A DNA stretch of 64,000 bases. Origin: an uncultured Clostridia bacterium (GTDB lineage Bacteria; Bacillota; Clostridia; Oscillospirales; Acutalibacteraceae). The notes beneath the pieces were generated by a model. The model was not told the origin of the DNA. It saw only the letters and a program-made list of their open reading frames with translations, and ran no database searches. The number at the start of each line of letters is the position of its first letter. Within the stretch, counting starts at the first letter, position 1. The translations under genes and the position numbers were made by a program. Below, in pieces: positions 32,223-41,501 of this stretch. The stretch spans positions 17,349-81,348 of the forward strand of contig CALGUK010000010.1 in the NCBI GenBank assembly GCA_937920235.1. The letters run 5' to 3'.

Positions 32223-34322
32223 TTATGAAATTGTAATGCAGTCTTTTGCTTCGACTATGACACCGTTGACGGTAACGGTGCTGTCGGTATAGTTGACATA
32301 TACCTTTATGCTGTTGTCATATTCCGTACAATAAACACCGTCCTGAATCTGATAGTGAGAGGTCATCCGAGCATCTCGCAGTGCGGATAATGCCATGTCC
32401 GCCTTGATGTAGTATGAAACCATATCGTTAATATTTTTATCGTAATAGAATTTTTCGTCGGTTTCCTCATTATATCCCGTGCAATACCAATATGCACCGG
32501 GCAGACAACCGTATTCTACTGATTTCAGAAAAGCGGTTTTTGTATCGTCTGCAGTGTTAAGGCCTGATGCGGAGTATTCATAAATTCCGTGTAACAGCAT
32601 TTGCACAAAGGGGATTGCACGGTATGCCTCGCTCTCTTCACGGGAGACAGCGGATACGGGAATTTCCGTAATGACATCCGCATTTTTGACGGCATAGAAA
32701 TTTCCGGTATCAATCATCAACATTTTTGATGCTGAAAGAACAGGTACCTGTGAAGCAATTTCACGGTGAGCCGCATATTCCGGGTATGATTTGCGGGAGT
32801 AGTCAGAGTATAGGTCAACACCGATATCGTTGAGTGCGTATCCGTCAAAATCAACATTTTCCGAGTAACGCAGAATCTGCTCAACCCTTTTTTCGAGATT
32901 ACTGATTTTAAGCCGTGTCTGTGCTGATGTGGGCTCGGGGAAGCTTTCTCCGGGCTCCAGACGGATAATCTCTCCGTCCGAGGAAACAGCTCCGTTAAGG
33001 CTGTATTTTACGGTCAGAATATCCGTGTCAATAAATAATGCGAATTTCTGACTGTTAAGATATGAATACAGCTCGTTAAATTCCTTTTTCGTCCCGAGAG
33101 CTTTCTTGAAATCGTCAAATTTGTCCGAGCTTCCGTTGTTTGCACCGTTGTATAAACCGTTGTATCTCAGATATGCATTGTTTACGCCCTTGGCTTTTAA
33201 TAAGCTCATAAGCGAAAGTGCCTGGCTGTATCCCGAAAGAACGGTGTACTTGTTATTTTCGTTTCTGTAACCGCCCTGCAGAGTGATTATCATAGGCAGA
33301 TGTCCTGCTTCGGTATCCACGGATTTTGTTGAAAGAATGTTGTTCCTTATGAGATTTTCACGGCAGGCAGTTGCCATACCCGAATATGTGGCAGATTTAC
33401 CCGAAAGAAAACGGTAGCACAGTTTTATCTCATTTTTATATTCATTTTTCACATTAAATTCGGCATTTACACAGTTAAGAGATGTCTCACCGTTGCGATG
33501 TGCATTGATAACGGCTATTGAATCTCCCTGTTCGATTATACACAGAAAAGCATTTTCGCCGTGCTTCATACCAAAAGCTCCGAGAAGACACTGTCCGTTT
33601 TTATAAACGGGGAGTGACAGTGGTCTGAAATCCTCGTCCGGTGTCCCGGTTTTAATTATTGCGCCGCTTCCGTCAGGAACAAAAATATAATCCTCACTTC
33701 CGCTTACTTCATATGCACCGAAGTTATTAAGCAATTTAATACTTTCAAGCTTTATGCTTTCGGGAAGAATTACGCTGTTCATACTGACGTTTACATAAAA
33801 TGAACCGTCGCTCAAGGTGTAAAGAATCGTAATATCAGCTCGGATTGTATCGGCAGAGACATCTCCAACGGCTTTGTTGCCCGTTTCTTTGTCAAGGGCA
33901 AGTGAGTATGTGACCGCAATACCGTCAACCGAAGACGTGTATGTGAAATTACCGTGTGCCACAGAATTATCTTGCGAATTGAGGATATACGCTTTTCCCG
34001 AACTATCAGAAAGAGTTACCTCCAGTGCATAACTTGTGATTTCTTTTTCCACGCTGTCAGAGGGGAGAGTTGTCCACAAAAATCCGGAGTTCTTGTCGCG
34101 TATGGCAGCAGTTGCCGTCTCTTTGTCAAAAAGAAGCTCAATAAGACCCGAAGACGAGACAACGGAGTAGTCACTTGCCTCTGCTCTGTGATACGCTCTG
34201 TCCGAAAAATCGGGTAAAACATATTCAGCGATTGGCGGAACAGAATTTCCGCAGGATGTAAAAATCAGCGAAATCAGACAGATTACGGCAGTTATTTTTG
34301 ATATTCCATTATATTTGTTCAT
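32223..34322 (-). CDS. DUF5696-like lipoprotein
   Basis: This 699-residue protein starts with a lipoprotein signal (lipobox FTSC near residue 24). Residues 40-260 are beta-rich, with the string YIFVPDGSGAIIKTG. Residues 320-620 look like a TIM-barrel-type hydrolase region (AYLRYNGLYNGANN, DFDGYALNDIGVDLYSDY, GYDG-like turns). This layout recalls DUF5696 proteins, thought to be glycosidase-related. No assay-based function is known to me. The ATG at 34322 follows GCAGGTG; a longer frame to 34397 would cross the sigF terminator. It sits just downstream of the spoIIA operon but is separated from it by a terminator, so a sporulation role is not implied. Confidence 0.7.
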   Translation of the reverse strand: MNKYNGISKITAVICLISLIFTSCGNSVPPIAEYVLPDFSDRAYHRAEASDYSVVSSSGLIELLFDKETATAAIRDKNSGFLWTTLPSDSVEKEITSYALEVTLSDSSGKAYILNSQDNSVAHGNFTYTSSVDGIAVTYSLALDKETGNKAVGDVSADTIRADITILYTLSDGSFYVNVSMNSVILPESIKLESIKLLNNFGAYEVSGSEDYIFVPDGSGAIIKTGTPDEDFRPLSLPVYKNGQCLLGAFGMKHGENAFLCIIEQGDSIAVINAHRNGETSLNCVNAEFNVKNEYKNEIKLCYRFLSGKSATYSGMATACRENLIRNNILSTKSVDTEAGHLPMIITLQGGYRNENNKYTVLSGYSQALSLMSLLKAKGVNNAYLRYNGLYNGANNGSSDKFDDFKKALGTKKEFNELYSYLNSQKFALFIDTDILTVKYSLNGAVSSDGEIIRLEPGESFPEPTSAQTRLKISNLEKRVEQILRYSENVDFDGYALNDIGVDLYSDYSRKSYPEYAAHREIASQVPVLSASKMLMIDTGNFYAVKNADVITEIPVSAVSREESEAYRAIPFVQMLLHGIYEYSASGLNTADDTKTAFLKSVEYGCLPGAYWYCTGYNEETDEKFYYDKNINDMVSYYIKADMALSALRDARMTSHYQIQDGVYCTEYDNSIKVYVNYTDSTVTVNGVIVEAKDCITIS

Positions 34323-34338
34323 AAGCTGACACCTGCAC

Positions 34339-34380
34339 AAAAAAATTATGACAGAATAAGTTTTCTTTATTCTATCATAA
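34339..34380 (-). terminator. terminator of the spoIIA operon
   Basis: The arms 34346-34360 and 34366-34380 form a 15-bp stem. In minus-strand RNA the one irregular pair is G:U, while in plus-strand RNA it is a mismatch. Seven U follow on the minus strand. Confidence 0.88.
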
Positions 34381-34402
34381 TTAAACGAAAATATCAAATT
34401 TT

Positions 34403-35053
34403 TCAGCCGGTAAGCTTTCTCCGCATCTCTTCAAGTATTATTTTCTCTCTGCGTGATACCTGAACCTGAGAAATTCCGAGTATTTCAGCCGTCTTGCTCT
34501 GCGTCATTCCGTCAAAAAAACGCAGGGTTATCAACTTGCGGTCACGCTCTTTGAGAGTCATCATTATCTGATTTACACAAAGACGGTTGTCAATCGGTGT
34601 GTAATCGTCCTGTGCGGGAATATCAATCTGACCTTCATCGTCATCCTCGGCTGTCAGTGATTTGACCGGCTGTAAGACGCAAAGTAACTGTGCTGTCTCA
34701 TATATGCTTAGGTTTACCATCTCTGCAAGCTGAGATACTGTGGGCTCAATACCGTTTTCTTTTTCGTATTTTTCCTTCAGAAACAGCAAGGACCGTGCCT
34801 GATCCTTCAGGCTACGGCTTATTTTGACAGCTCCTCCGTCGCGAAATATTTTTTTTATTTCTCCGAGAATTGACGGAACTGCGTATGTTGAAAAGGCAAA
34901 TCCAAGGCTTTTATCGTATCTGTCGGCGGCTTTAATCAGCCCGATGCATCCTGCAGAGTATAAATCCTCATAATCTACACCTTTACCGATAAACCGCGAG
35001 GCGCAACTGCCTACAAGGCCAAGATTATTCAGAATGAGTTCATCTCTCGTCAT
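34403..35053 (-). CDS. sigF: RNA polymerase sigma-F factor
   Basis: This 216-residue sigma-70 family factor directs early forespore transcription. Region 2 shows the DLYSAGCIGLIKAADRYD core motif and FSTYAVPSILGEIKK (about 35-80). Region 3 follows (ARSLLFLKEKYEKENG), and region 4 ends with GMTQSKTAEILGISQVQVSRREKIILEEMR. Its placement after spoIIAA and spoIIAB identifies it as sigma-F and not sigma-G. The ATG overlaps the TGA of spoIIAB by four bases (ATGA), so translation is coupled. Activity should be blocked by SpoIIAB and released by dephosphorylated SpoIIAA. Confidence 0.95.
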   Translation of the reverse strand: MTRDELILNNLGLVGSCASRFIGKGVDYEDLYSAGCIGLIKAADRYDKSLGFAFSTYAVPSILGEIKKIFRDGGAVKISRSLKDQARSLLFLKEKYEKENGIEPTVSQLAEMVNLSIYETAQLLCVLQPVKSLTAEDDDEGQIDIPAQDDYTPIDNRLCVNQIMMTLKERDRKLITLRFFDGMTQSKTAEILGISQVQVSRREKIILEEMRRKLTG

Positions 35054-35481
35054 TTTATACGACCCTGAATTTGCTTGCAAAGAGTTACCGTTGTGCCTTT
35101 GTTTACGGCAGAACGTACCGTCATTTTATCGGTAAAGCTTTCCATAACCGAAAAACCGAGTCCTGCTCTGTCTCCGCCTAAGGTGGTAAAAAGCGGTTCT
35201 CTTGCCTTTTTGATATCGCTGATACCGCACCCCTTGTCGCGAACGGAAACAACAACTCTTCCGTCATGATGAATTTTAACAGATATGTATATTTTTCCGA
35301 GACTGTTGCGATAGCCGTGAACAATGCTGTTCGTAACGGCCTCGCTTACGGCTGTTTTTATATCGTTTATCTCCTCAACCGTAGGATCAAGCTGAGCCGT
35401 AAATGCAGCTACAACCGCTCTTGAAAAGCTTTCGTTTACAGAACGGCTGTCAATTGTCATTTTGAATTCGTTTATTACCAT
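35050..35481 (-). CDS. spoIIAB: anti-sigma F factor SpoIIAB
   Basis: SpoIIAB (143 residues) is a GHKL-fold serine kinase that binds sigma-F and phosphorylates SpoIIAA. The N-box is AVSEAVTNSIVHGYRN (about 43-58), G1 is DKGCGI (about 81-86), and the lid/G2 is PLFTTLGGDRAGLGFSVM (about 94-111). The ATG at 35481 has AAGGAGGAAG upstream (the SD lies in the spoIIAA tail), giving a 32-base overlap with spoIIAA. A frame continuing to 35592 is overlap with spoIIAA and is not the start. Confidence 0.95.
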   Translation of the reverse strand: MVINEFKMTIDSRSVNESFSRAVVAAFTAQLDPTVEEINDIKTAVSEAVTNSIVHGYRNSLGKIYISVKIHHDGRVVVSVRDKGCGISDIKKAREPLFTTLGGDRAGLGFSVMESFTDKMTVRSAVNKGTTVTLCKQIQGRIK

Positions 35482-35800
35482 TTTTTCTTCCTCCTTTTTG
35501 AATAACGGCAATTCTGTCGAGCCCGGCAAGTCGCATAACCCGGTATGAATTGTCGGAAAGTCCCGTGATGCGGAGCTCACCGCCCAACTCATTCAGCAGC
35601 TTGTATCTGCCCATTACCAAACCGATTCCCGAACTGTCCATAAAGGTGACGTCTGAAAAGTCAAGAATAACCGTTTTGGGACGGCATATTTCAATCTTTT
35701 CGTCCGTTTGTATTCTTATGGGGAGAGCGGTGTGGTGGTCGATTTCTCCCTCCAGTCTGCAATACAGAACGTCATCGTCAAAATCAATCTGTACGCTCAT
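35450..35800 (-). CDS. spoIIAA: anti-anti-sigma factor SpoIIAA
   Basis: This 116-residue STAS protein is the antagonist of SpoIIAB and becomes active when dephosphorylated by SpoIIE. The phosphorylation site is in TFMDSSGIGLVMGRYK (about 52-67), matching the conserved DSSG serine. The C-terminal tail NGNKRIQNDN is encoded within the overlap with spoIIAB and is Asn/Lys-rich. The ATG at 35800 follows AAGGAG. It is the first gene of spoIIAA-spoIIAB-sigF; a sigma-H promoter was sought upstream but not convincingly found. Confidence 0.95.
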   Translation of the reverse strand: MSVQIDFDDDVLYCRLEGEIDHHTALPIRIQTDEKIEICRPKTVILDFSDVTFMDSSGIGLVMGRYKLLNELGGELRITGLSDNSYRVMRLAGLDRIAVIQKGGRKNGNKRIQNDN

Positions 35801-35881
35801 AAATAAAACTCCTTTTTTGATTTTATTCTAAACCCGTACAGATGAGAAAAATGTCGTAATAAGTACTCGTTATGTGATGTT

Positions 35882-36856
35882 CTATACTATTTCCACATCC
35901 GTGTAATAGTGCTTCAGAATTTCTTCATATGTAAAACCCTGCCTTGCCATCTGGTCTGCACCGTATTGACTCATACCCGCACCGTGACCGTATCCGTTTA
36001 CAGAAAACGTGAATTTGCCATCGCTGTGTTTACAGTCAAACGTACTGCTCTTCAGAGAAAAAATACTTCTTATTTCAGTTCCCTTGATTTCCTTGCCGCA
36101 TATTTTAAGGGATTTCACCATGCCCGTATCTGTCAGGGAAATATCTGATATCCATTTTTCAGCATCGTTGCTGAAGTCTATACCGTATTTGTCCAGTTTT
36201 TCGCAGAATTCCTTTTCCGTCACGGTAACCTCCGAGTGATAGGCAGGGGAGAGCTTGTCACCCACACTCTGTACGGAAACGAGATACGGATAGTTTCCTC
36301 CCCAGACATCGCCGGCATTTTCCGTCTTTCCGTTGGAGATTGCGTGGAACACAGCGTTGATATATTCTCCGTTATACTGAATTGTCAGATCAATTACCTC
36401 ATTGACACATTTTTCTGTCTTTTTGCTGTATGCTTCGTAATTTTTACCCCATTTTTCTTTTCTCTCATCTTCGCTAAGAAATGCCTGGTGCGAAGCACTG
36501 CTGTCAGATATGTCTGCCCCGTTCAAGTCGTCGGAACGGTTTTCTTTTACATACAGTAACAGTGTATGCGAAGCAATTATCTGTGCTTTAAGTGCTTCCT
36601 CGTGATAAGCGGGATTCATCTCGGCAGCAACAACTCCCGTAAGATATTCCTCAAGGCTCATTTCCGTAATATTTTCACTGCTTGCATTCATAACTTTTAC
36701 GGTAGCGTGTTTGACTTCGCTGACAGGCTCTTCATATTCTGCTTCTTCACCAAGCAATTCCCGTGAAATTACGTCGGGTGCTTTTTCAACGGCAAAAAGC
36801 GGAAGCAAAATCATTGCCACAGCAAGAAAAAAACAGATGAGTGAATAACTTTTCAT
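35882..36856 (-). CDS. spoIID: stage II sporulation protein D (SpoIID)
   Basis: SpoIID (324 residues) is a membrane-anchored lytic transglycosylase of the DMP complex that drives engulfment. A membrane helix is at residues 5-24. The SpoIID core begins MSLEEYLTGVVAAEMNP, with the catalytic Glu in AAEMNP (about 80). Later motifs are HAISNGKTENAGDVWGG (about 172-188) and the C-terminal VNGYGHGAGMSQYGADQMA (about 288-306). Its place 81 bases upstream of spoIIAA on the same strand makes a sporulation block. It is divergent from the citrate synthase gene. Confidence 0.94.
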   Translation of the reverse strand: MKSYSLICFFLAVAMILLPLFAVEKAPDVISRELLGEEAEYEEPVSEVKHATVKVMNASSENITEMSLEEYLTGVVAAEMNPAYHEEALKAQIIASHTLLLYVKENRSDDLNGADISDSSASHQAFLSEDERKEKWGKNYEAYSKKTEKCVNEVIDLTIQYNGEYINAVFHAISNGKTENAGDVWGGNYPYLVSVQSVGDKLSPAYHSEVTVTEKEFCEKLDKYGIDFSNDAEKWISDISLTDTGMVKSLKICGKEIKGTEIRSIFSLKSSTFDCKHSDGKFTFSVNGYGHGAGMSQYGADQMARQGFTYEEILKHYYTDVEIV

Positions 36857-36874
36857 TTTTATCTCTCCCTTTTG

Positions 36875-36903
36875 TTGACTTTAATCCTTATTTGTTATAA
36901 AAT
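36875..36903 (+). promoter_or_regulatory. citrate synthase promoter
   Basis: TTGACT (36875-36880), 17 bases, TAAAAT (36898-36903), 63 bases before the start codon, within the divergent region shared with spoIID. Confidence 0.65.
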
Positions 36904-36966
36904 ATATAATGTATATTTATATTATTTTGGATACATATCGAAATTTTTCTACAAGGAGGTAATTTA

Positions 36967-38382
36967 ATGGCAGAATATATTTCAAGTATCTCCAATGAGG
37001 CTCTTTCAACTTTATGCGAGGAGCTTCGTAAAAATAACTATATAAACCCGGATTATTACAACAGATTTGAAGTAAAACGCGGTTTGCGAAATTATGACGG
37101 CACAGGTGTGCTTGCAGGTCTCACAAGAGTTTGCTCCGTTGAAGGATATTATATGGATGACGGTGAAAAGGTTCCGAAAAGCGGTCGTCTTATTTACCGC
37201 GGAATAAATATGAACGATATTGTGGAAAACTGTGAGAAAGAGGACCGCTTCGGATTTGAAGAGGTGGTATGGCTTCTTTTGTTCGGAGCACTTCCCACCA
37301 AAAAACAGCTTGCCTGGTTTACCGATCTTCTTGCCGAATGTCGCGATCTTCCCGAAGATTTCATTGAGGATATGATTATGAAAGCTCCGTCGCCCGATGT
37401 TATGAACAAGGCGGCACGAAGCGTTCTTGCATTATATTCATACGATCCCAATCCCGATGATACATCACCCGAAAATGTCTTGCGCCAGTGCATTCAGCTC
37501 ATTGCACAGATGCCCGTTATTATGACGAGTGCGTATCAGGTTAAGCGTCGCGTATATGATAAAAAGAGTATGTACTTCCACCACAGTAAAAAAGGTCTCG
37601 GAACGGCCGAGAGCATTCTCCGTTCAATCAGACCGGACAAAAAGTTCACCGATGAAGAGGCAAAGCTTCTTGATATTTGTATGATTCTTCATGCTGAACA
37701 CGGCGGCGGTAATAACTCAACATTTACTACACGCTGTATTACGTCAAGCGGAACAGATACATATGCCGCTATGGCAGCAGGCATCGGGTCTCTTAAAGGA
37801 CCGCGTCACGGCGGTGCCAACATCAAGGTTTTCAAAATGATGGAAAATATGAAGGAAAATATCAGCGATATTACCGATGAGGGGCAGGTTGCCGACTATA
37901 TTGTAAAAATAATGAATAAGCAGGCAAATGACGGATCGGGTCTGGTTTACGGTATGGGCCACGCTGTTTATACCCTTTCTGATCCCCGTGCTGTCATACT
38001 TCGCCGTTATGCTGAGCAATTCTCTAAGGAGCAGGGCAGAGAAGATGAGTTTAAGCTGCTTAATCTCGTTGAAAAGCTGACTCCGGAGCTTTTTGCAAAA
38101 TACAGAGGCAACAATAAAAAAATCTGTGCCAATGTGGACCTTTATTCAGGGCTTGTATATGATATGCTCGGAATTCCGCAGGACCTTTTCACTCCCCTGT
38201 TTATGGCAGCAAGAATGGCAGGTTGGTCAGCACACAGAATTGAAGAGATTACAAACGGCGGAAGAATTATACGACCGGCATATAAAAATGTCACAATTCC
38301 GAGAGCGTATGTTCCCATGTCTGAAAGAATTATCCGTACAGACGCAATACAGAAGGAATACATTCCGATTGAAGAAAGGTAA
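36967..38382 (+). CDS. gltA: citrate synthase
   Basis: This 471-residue enzyme condenses acetyl-CoA and oxaloacetate (or, less likely, propionyl-CoA) in the cytoplasm. Catalytic histidines lie in HAEHGGGNNSTF (about 242-253) and YGMGHAVYTLSDPRA (about 320-334). The catalytic aspartate is in NVDLYSGLVYDMLG (about 388-401), and active-site arginine in MAARMAGWSAHRIEE. It has an extended N-terminus (about 80 residues before YRGINMNDI), as in several clostridial type II enzymes. The ATG follows AAGGAGG. No other TCA gene is adjacent; the role is probably glutamate biosynthesis. Confidence 0.93.
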   Translation: MAEYISSISNEALSTLCEELRKNNYINPDYYNRFEVKRGLRNYDGTGVLAGLTRVCSVEGYYMDDGEKVPKSGRLIYRGINMNDIVENCEKEDRFGFEEVVWLLLFGALPTKKQLAWFTDLLAECRDLPEDFIEDMIMKAPSPDVMNKAARSVLALYSYDPNPDDTSPENVLRQCIQLIAQMPVIMTSAYQVKRRVYDKKSMYFHHSKKGLGTAESILRSIRPDKKFTDEEAKLLDICMILHAEHGGGNNSTFTTRCITSSGTDTYAAMAAGIGSLKGPRHGGANIKVFKMMENMKENISDITDEGQVADYIVKIMNKQANDGSGLVYGMGHAVYTLSDPRAVILRRYAEQFSKEQGREDEFKLLNLVEKLTPELFAKYRGNNKKICANVDLYSGLVYDMLGIPQDLFTPLFMAARMAGWSAHRIEEITNGGRIIRPAYKNVTIPRAYVPMSERIIRTDAIQKEYIPIEER

Positions 38383-38390
38383 GTATCTCT

Positions 38391-39299
38391 ATGAAAATTA
38401 CAGGAAAGTTCAAAAAAATAAATCCTTTACTTCCGTTATATATCATCGCGGTGTTACTCGTTGCGGCAATTCCCTTGAGAACATATCAGCTTCTTTTCAT
38501 CACTGAATATGATACGGGCTTCTATAAGAGCGTCGACTGGTCAGTTTATGCTCTTTACGGTGTTGCGATTGTTGTGATATTGGTATCGGCAATACTTGTC
38601 AATCTTGCAAAGAGTGTTCCGTCATCAAAAGATGAAATACGCAAGAAAAACGCTTTTTTAGGTGTTTGCACAATACTTTTTGCCATAGGAATCCTTGTCG
38701 ATGTCATTATGGCTTTTTCGTCTATTCTTTTAAAGGATACAACGGGAACGGTTGAGGGCATGGCTTCTCAGGAAAACATAGTTCCGTTGCTTTTAGAGGC
38801 TGTTGCCGGTGTGCTTTCGGCAATTTATATGATGATGTTCGGAATTTCCCATTTTGACGGCAGAACGACATATTCGCAGTACAGATTTCTTGCACTTACT
38901 CCTCTTGTATGGTCAATCTTCAGGATAATAGTTAGATTTTTGAGAAAAATATCTTATGTAAATATTGCAGATCTTATGCTTGAATTGTTTATTCTCGCGT
39001 CAATGATGATTTTCCTCCTTGCTTTTGCAAGAATTTCCTCGGGACTTTCAAATGAAAGGTCGATGCGTTCACTTTTTGCGGCAGGATATATCTGCATTTT
39101 CTTCTGTCTGGTCACCAATATTCCGAGATTGATTATCGGTATAACGGGAAACAGCGCTTATCTTCCGGATGAATATCCGCTTTCCGTCGCTGACATCACT
39201 TTTGCACTCTTTGCGGTTGCTTATATAGTAAATGCAATGAAAAAAGCAACTCTTAACGATTATACGGAATTTCATTCTGATGAAAAAAGCGATAAATAA
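38391..39299 (+). CDS. polytopic membrane protein of unknown function
   Basis: I do not recognise this 302-residue protein. It has about seven membrane helices (roughly residues 15-35, 52-72, 86-106, 125-145, 165-185, 198-218, 228-248, with a last one near 262-282) and short loops without obvious catalytic residues. It begins 8 bases after citrate synthase, so it is probably cotranscribed with it. It precedes an AEC transporter gene by 28 bases. Confidence 0.7.
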   Translation: MKITGKFKKINPLLPLYIIAVLLVAAIPLRTYQLLFITEYDTGFYKSVDWSVYALYGVAIVVILVSAILVNLAKSVPSSKDEIRKKNAFLGVCTILFAIGILVDVIMAFSSILLKDTTGTVEGMASQENIVPLLLEAVAGVLSAIYMMMFGISHFDGRTTYSQYRFLALTPLVWSIFRIIVRFLRKISYVNIADLMLELFILASMMIFLLAFARISSGLSNERSMRSLFAAGYICIFFCLVTNIPRLIIGITGNSAYLPDEYPLSVADITFALFAVAYIVNAMKKATLNDYTEFHSDEKSDK

Positions 39300-39327
39300 A
39301 TTCTGAACAAGAGGGCTTGTTTTTAAA

Positions 39328-40269
39328 ATGGTTTTTCTTAATAATGTGATGACCGCGTTTACGCAGGTTGTAATACTTTTTCTTGTCGCTATGGTTGGCT
39401 TTGTATGTCACAAGGCGGGAATTTATACCGAAAAGGCGTCAAGGCTTACAACTGACCTGCTTTTCTATATTGTTGCTCCTGCAATAATCATCCGTTCATT
39501 CTGCGGTATGGAGTATAATCCGTCGGCACTTAAAGGTTTATTGATGGCTCTTCTCGGAGGGATCTTTCTTCACCTGGTGGGAATGGTTATCGTGCCGTTT
39601 TTGTTCAATAAAGGCGACAAGGATACAGCCTGTATTTTTAAATATGCCTGCGTTTACGGAAATGTAGGATATATGGCATTGCCTTTGGCTCAGGCCGTTC
39701 TCGGTGATGAGGGTGTGTTCTACTGCTCGGTCATTCTTGTGCCGTTCAACATTCTCTCCTTCACTCACGGTGTCGGTCTTATGCAAAGCGGATCGGAAAA
39801 GTCAAAGCTTAACATCAAAAAACTCATTGTTAATCCCGGTGTCATAGGTGTTGCTCTCGGATTACCGTTATTTTTGTTGCAGATAAAACTGCCTGAAATA
39901 ATTTACGCTCCGATATCATATATAGCAGATCTTAACACACCGCTCGCAATGGTTATGTTCGGAACTTATCTGGCTTCAGCTGACTGGAAAACGCTGTTTT
40001 CGGATAAAAGAATATTCGGCTCAGCTCTCGTTAAGGTCATTATTGTTCCGTTAGTTACAATATTCGGATTAAAGCTTTTCGGATACGGCGGAACGCTTCT
40101 TACCGCTTGCGTTCTCAGTGCATCTGCACCGACGGCGAGCAATACCGTTATGTTCTCGGCAAAATATAATCGCGATACAGCTCTTGCATCAAAGGTTACG
40201 GCATTCATCAGCGTGCTTTCCATTCTGACGATGCCCGTGATGATAGCAATAGCTCAATTACTTGAATAA
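39328..40269 (+). CDS. AEC-family permease
   Basis: This 313-residue protein has ten membrane helices in two five-helix halves, as in auxin-efflux-carrier/malate permease family proteins. Family-like strings are LVAMVGFVCHKAGI, LTTDLLFYIVAPAIIIRSF, YACVYGNVGYMALPLAQAVLG and SASAPTASNTVMFSAKY. Substrates of bacterial members are often malate or other organic acids. Proximity to citrate synthase fits organic-acid transport, but only by inference. The start codon has only a weak upstream GAGGG. Confidence 0.82.
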   Translation: MVFLNNVMTAFTQVVILFLVAMVGFVCHKAGIYTEKASRLTTDLLFYIVAPAIIIRSFCGMEYNPSALKGLLMALLGGIFLHLVGMVIVPFLFNKGDKDTACIFKYACVYGNVGYMALPLAQAVLGDEGVFYCSVILVPFNILSFTHGVGLMQSGSEKSKLNIKKLIVNPGVIGVALGLPLFLLQIKLPEIIYAPISYIADLNTPLAMVMFGTYLASADWKTLFSDKRIFGSALVKVIIVPLVTIFGLKLFGYGGTLLTACVLSASAPTASNTVMFSAKYNRDTALASKVTAFISVLSILTMPVMIAIAQLLE

Positions 40270-40289
40270 TAATAAAAGGAGTGATTTTT

Positions 40290-40616
40290 TTGAAACTGAT
40301 CGTTGCAATAATCAATAATGATGATGCGAATACCGTGATGACAAATCTGACAAAAGCAGGTTATTCAGCTACAAAGCTGAACACGTCGGGCGGTTTTCTC
40401 CGTGCAGGGAATATAACTCTGCTTATCGGTGTGGAAAAGTTTAAGGTTGACGATGTGCTTGATATTATCGGAAAGTACAGCAGCCAGAGAAAGAAAATCA
40501 CACCTGTTAACACTACATATATCGGGGAATCAATGCTCTCGTCAATGCCCGTCGAAATTACCGTGGGCGGAGCGACAATTTTTGTTCTCGATGTTGAACA
40601 GTTTTATAAGATATGA
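40290..40616 (+). CDS. darA: cyclic-di-AMP receptor DarA (PII-like)
   Basis: DarA (108 residues) is a PII-like trimer that binds c-di-AMP. Family marks: the start MKLIVAIINNDD, TLxKAGYSATKLNTSGGFLRAGN (about 20-42), IGVEKFKVDDVLDII and the end VEITVGGATIFVLDVEQF. The TTG at 40290 gives the family N-terminus and has AAAGGAG at a suitable distance; the GTG at 40281 overlaps the ribosome site and adds residues absent from relatives. It opens darA-holB-ricT, the order known from Bacillus yaaQ-(yaaR)-holB-yaaT. Confidence 0.93.
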   Translation: MKLIVAIINNDDANTVMTNLTKAGYSATKLNTSGGFLRAGNITLLIGVEKFKVDDVLDIIGKYSSQRKKITPVNTTYIGESMLSSMPVEITVGGATIFVLDVEQFYKI

Positions 40617-41482
40617 CAATGAATTTACAAGAAAAAACAGAACAACTGTATAACAGCATTTCGTCTATGATATCTCACGGGAATTTCCCTCACGGTGTTC
40701 TTATTGAATGTCAGAGCAGTGCGGAGGGGGAGGCACTTGCCAAACATATCGCCTCATCTCTTGTATGCAGCGGAAATATAAAACCCTGCGGTGTTTGTTC
40801 CGATTGTGTCAAGTCACAGAGTTCGGGACATCCCGACATATTTGAAACGGACGGAATACGCGGAAAAAGCAAGAGCTTTACCGTTGACGCTGTCAGAGAA
40901 ATAAGAGATGATGCTTTTGTTGTTCCCAATGAGAGCGATAAAAAAATATATATTCTGAAAAATGCTCATAATATGAATGAGCAGGCTCAGAATGCCATAC
41001 TTAAAATTCTTGAAGAGCCTCCGTCATATGTATATTTTATTATCGTTACGGAGTCCAGAAGTATGATGCTTGAAACCGTGCTTTCAAGAGTACAGATTTT
41101 TTCATTGGTCAGTGAAGACAATCAGTTGACGGAAAAAGAGACTCAGGCGGTCAGAAATATGGTTACGGCACTCCTTAATGTCAATGAGTTGGCATTAATG
41201 GAGCAAACGGCAGTGTTCGTTAAAAATAATCAGTTCGCAAAAACAGTTATCACGCTTCTTTCTGAGGTTTTTCGTGATGCTCTTGTGAAAAAAAGCGGCT
41301 TTCAGCGAGAGTTTTCTTTCCCGGAGGAAACGAATAAGCTTTACTCAGGGCTTACAGCTAAATCACTTATGCAACTGATTGAGGCTTGTAACGGGCTGAT
41401 AGAGTCAATAGACCGAAATTGCAATAATAACCTGCTTCTTGTCAGAATTTGCAGTGAATTCAAAAGGGCAATCGGCAGATAA
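40613..41482 (+). CDS. holB: DNA polymerase III delta-prime subunit
   Basis: HolB (289 residues) is a clamp-loader subunit. Visible: a degenerate P-loop region (HGVLIECQSSAEGEALAKHIA, about 25-45), the zinc-binding cysteines C-x9-CGVCSDC (about 49-63), KIYILKNAHNMNEQAQNAILKILEEPP (sensor/SRC region, about 112-138) and the helical collar domain. The SRC arginine position reads VLSRVQIF (about 158). The P-loop lacks a clear GKT, normal for delta-prime. It overlaps the stop of darA by four bases, so it is coupled. Confidence 0.9.
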   Translation: MTMNLQEKTEQLYNSISSMISHGNFPHGVLIECQSSAEGEALAKHIASSLVCSGNIKPCGVCSDCVKSQSSGHPDIFETDGIRGKSKSFTVDAVREIRDDAFVVPNESDKKIYILKNAHNMNEQAQNAILKILEEPPSYVYFIIVTESRSMMLETVLSRVQIFSLVSEDNQLTEKETQAVRNMVTALLNVNELALMEQTAVFVKNNQFAKTVITLLSEVFRDALVKKSGFQREFSFPEETNKLYSGLTAKSLMQLIEACNGLIESIDRNCNNNLLLVRICSEFKRAIGR

Positions 41483-41501
41483 AATATAGGAGAATATTCA
41501 G

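Noticed and set aside
35801..35881. A sigma-H promoter for spoIIAA
   Set aside because: A GAAT-like -10 can be seen on the minus strand, but no AGGA-type -35 lies at the right distance, so it was not annotated.
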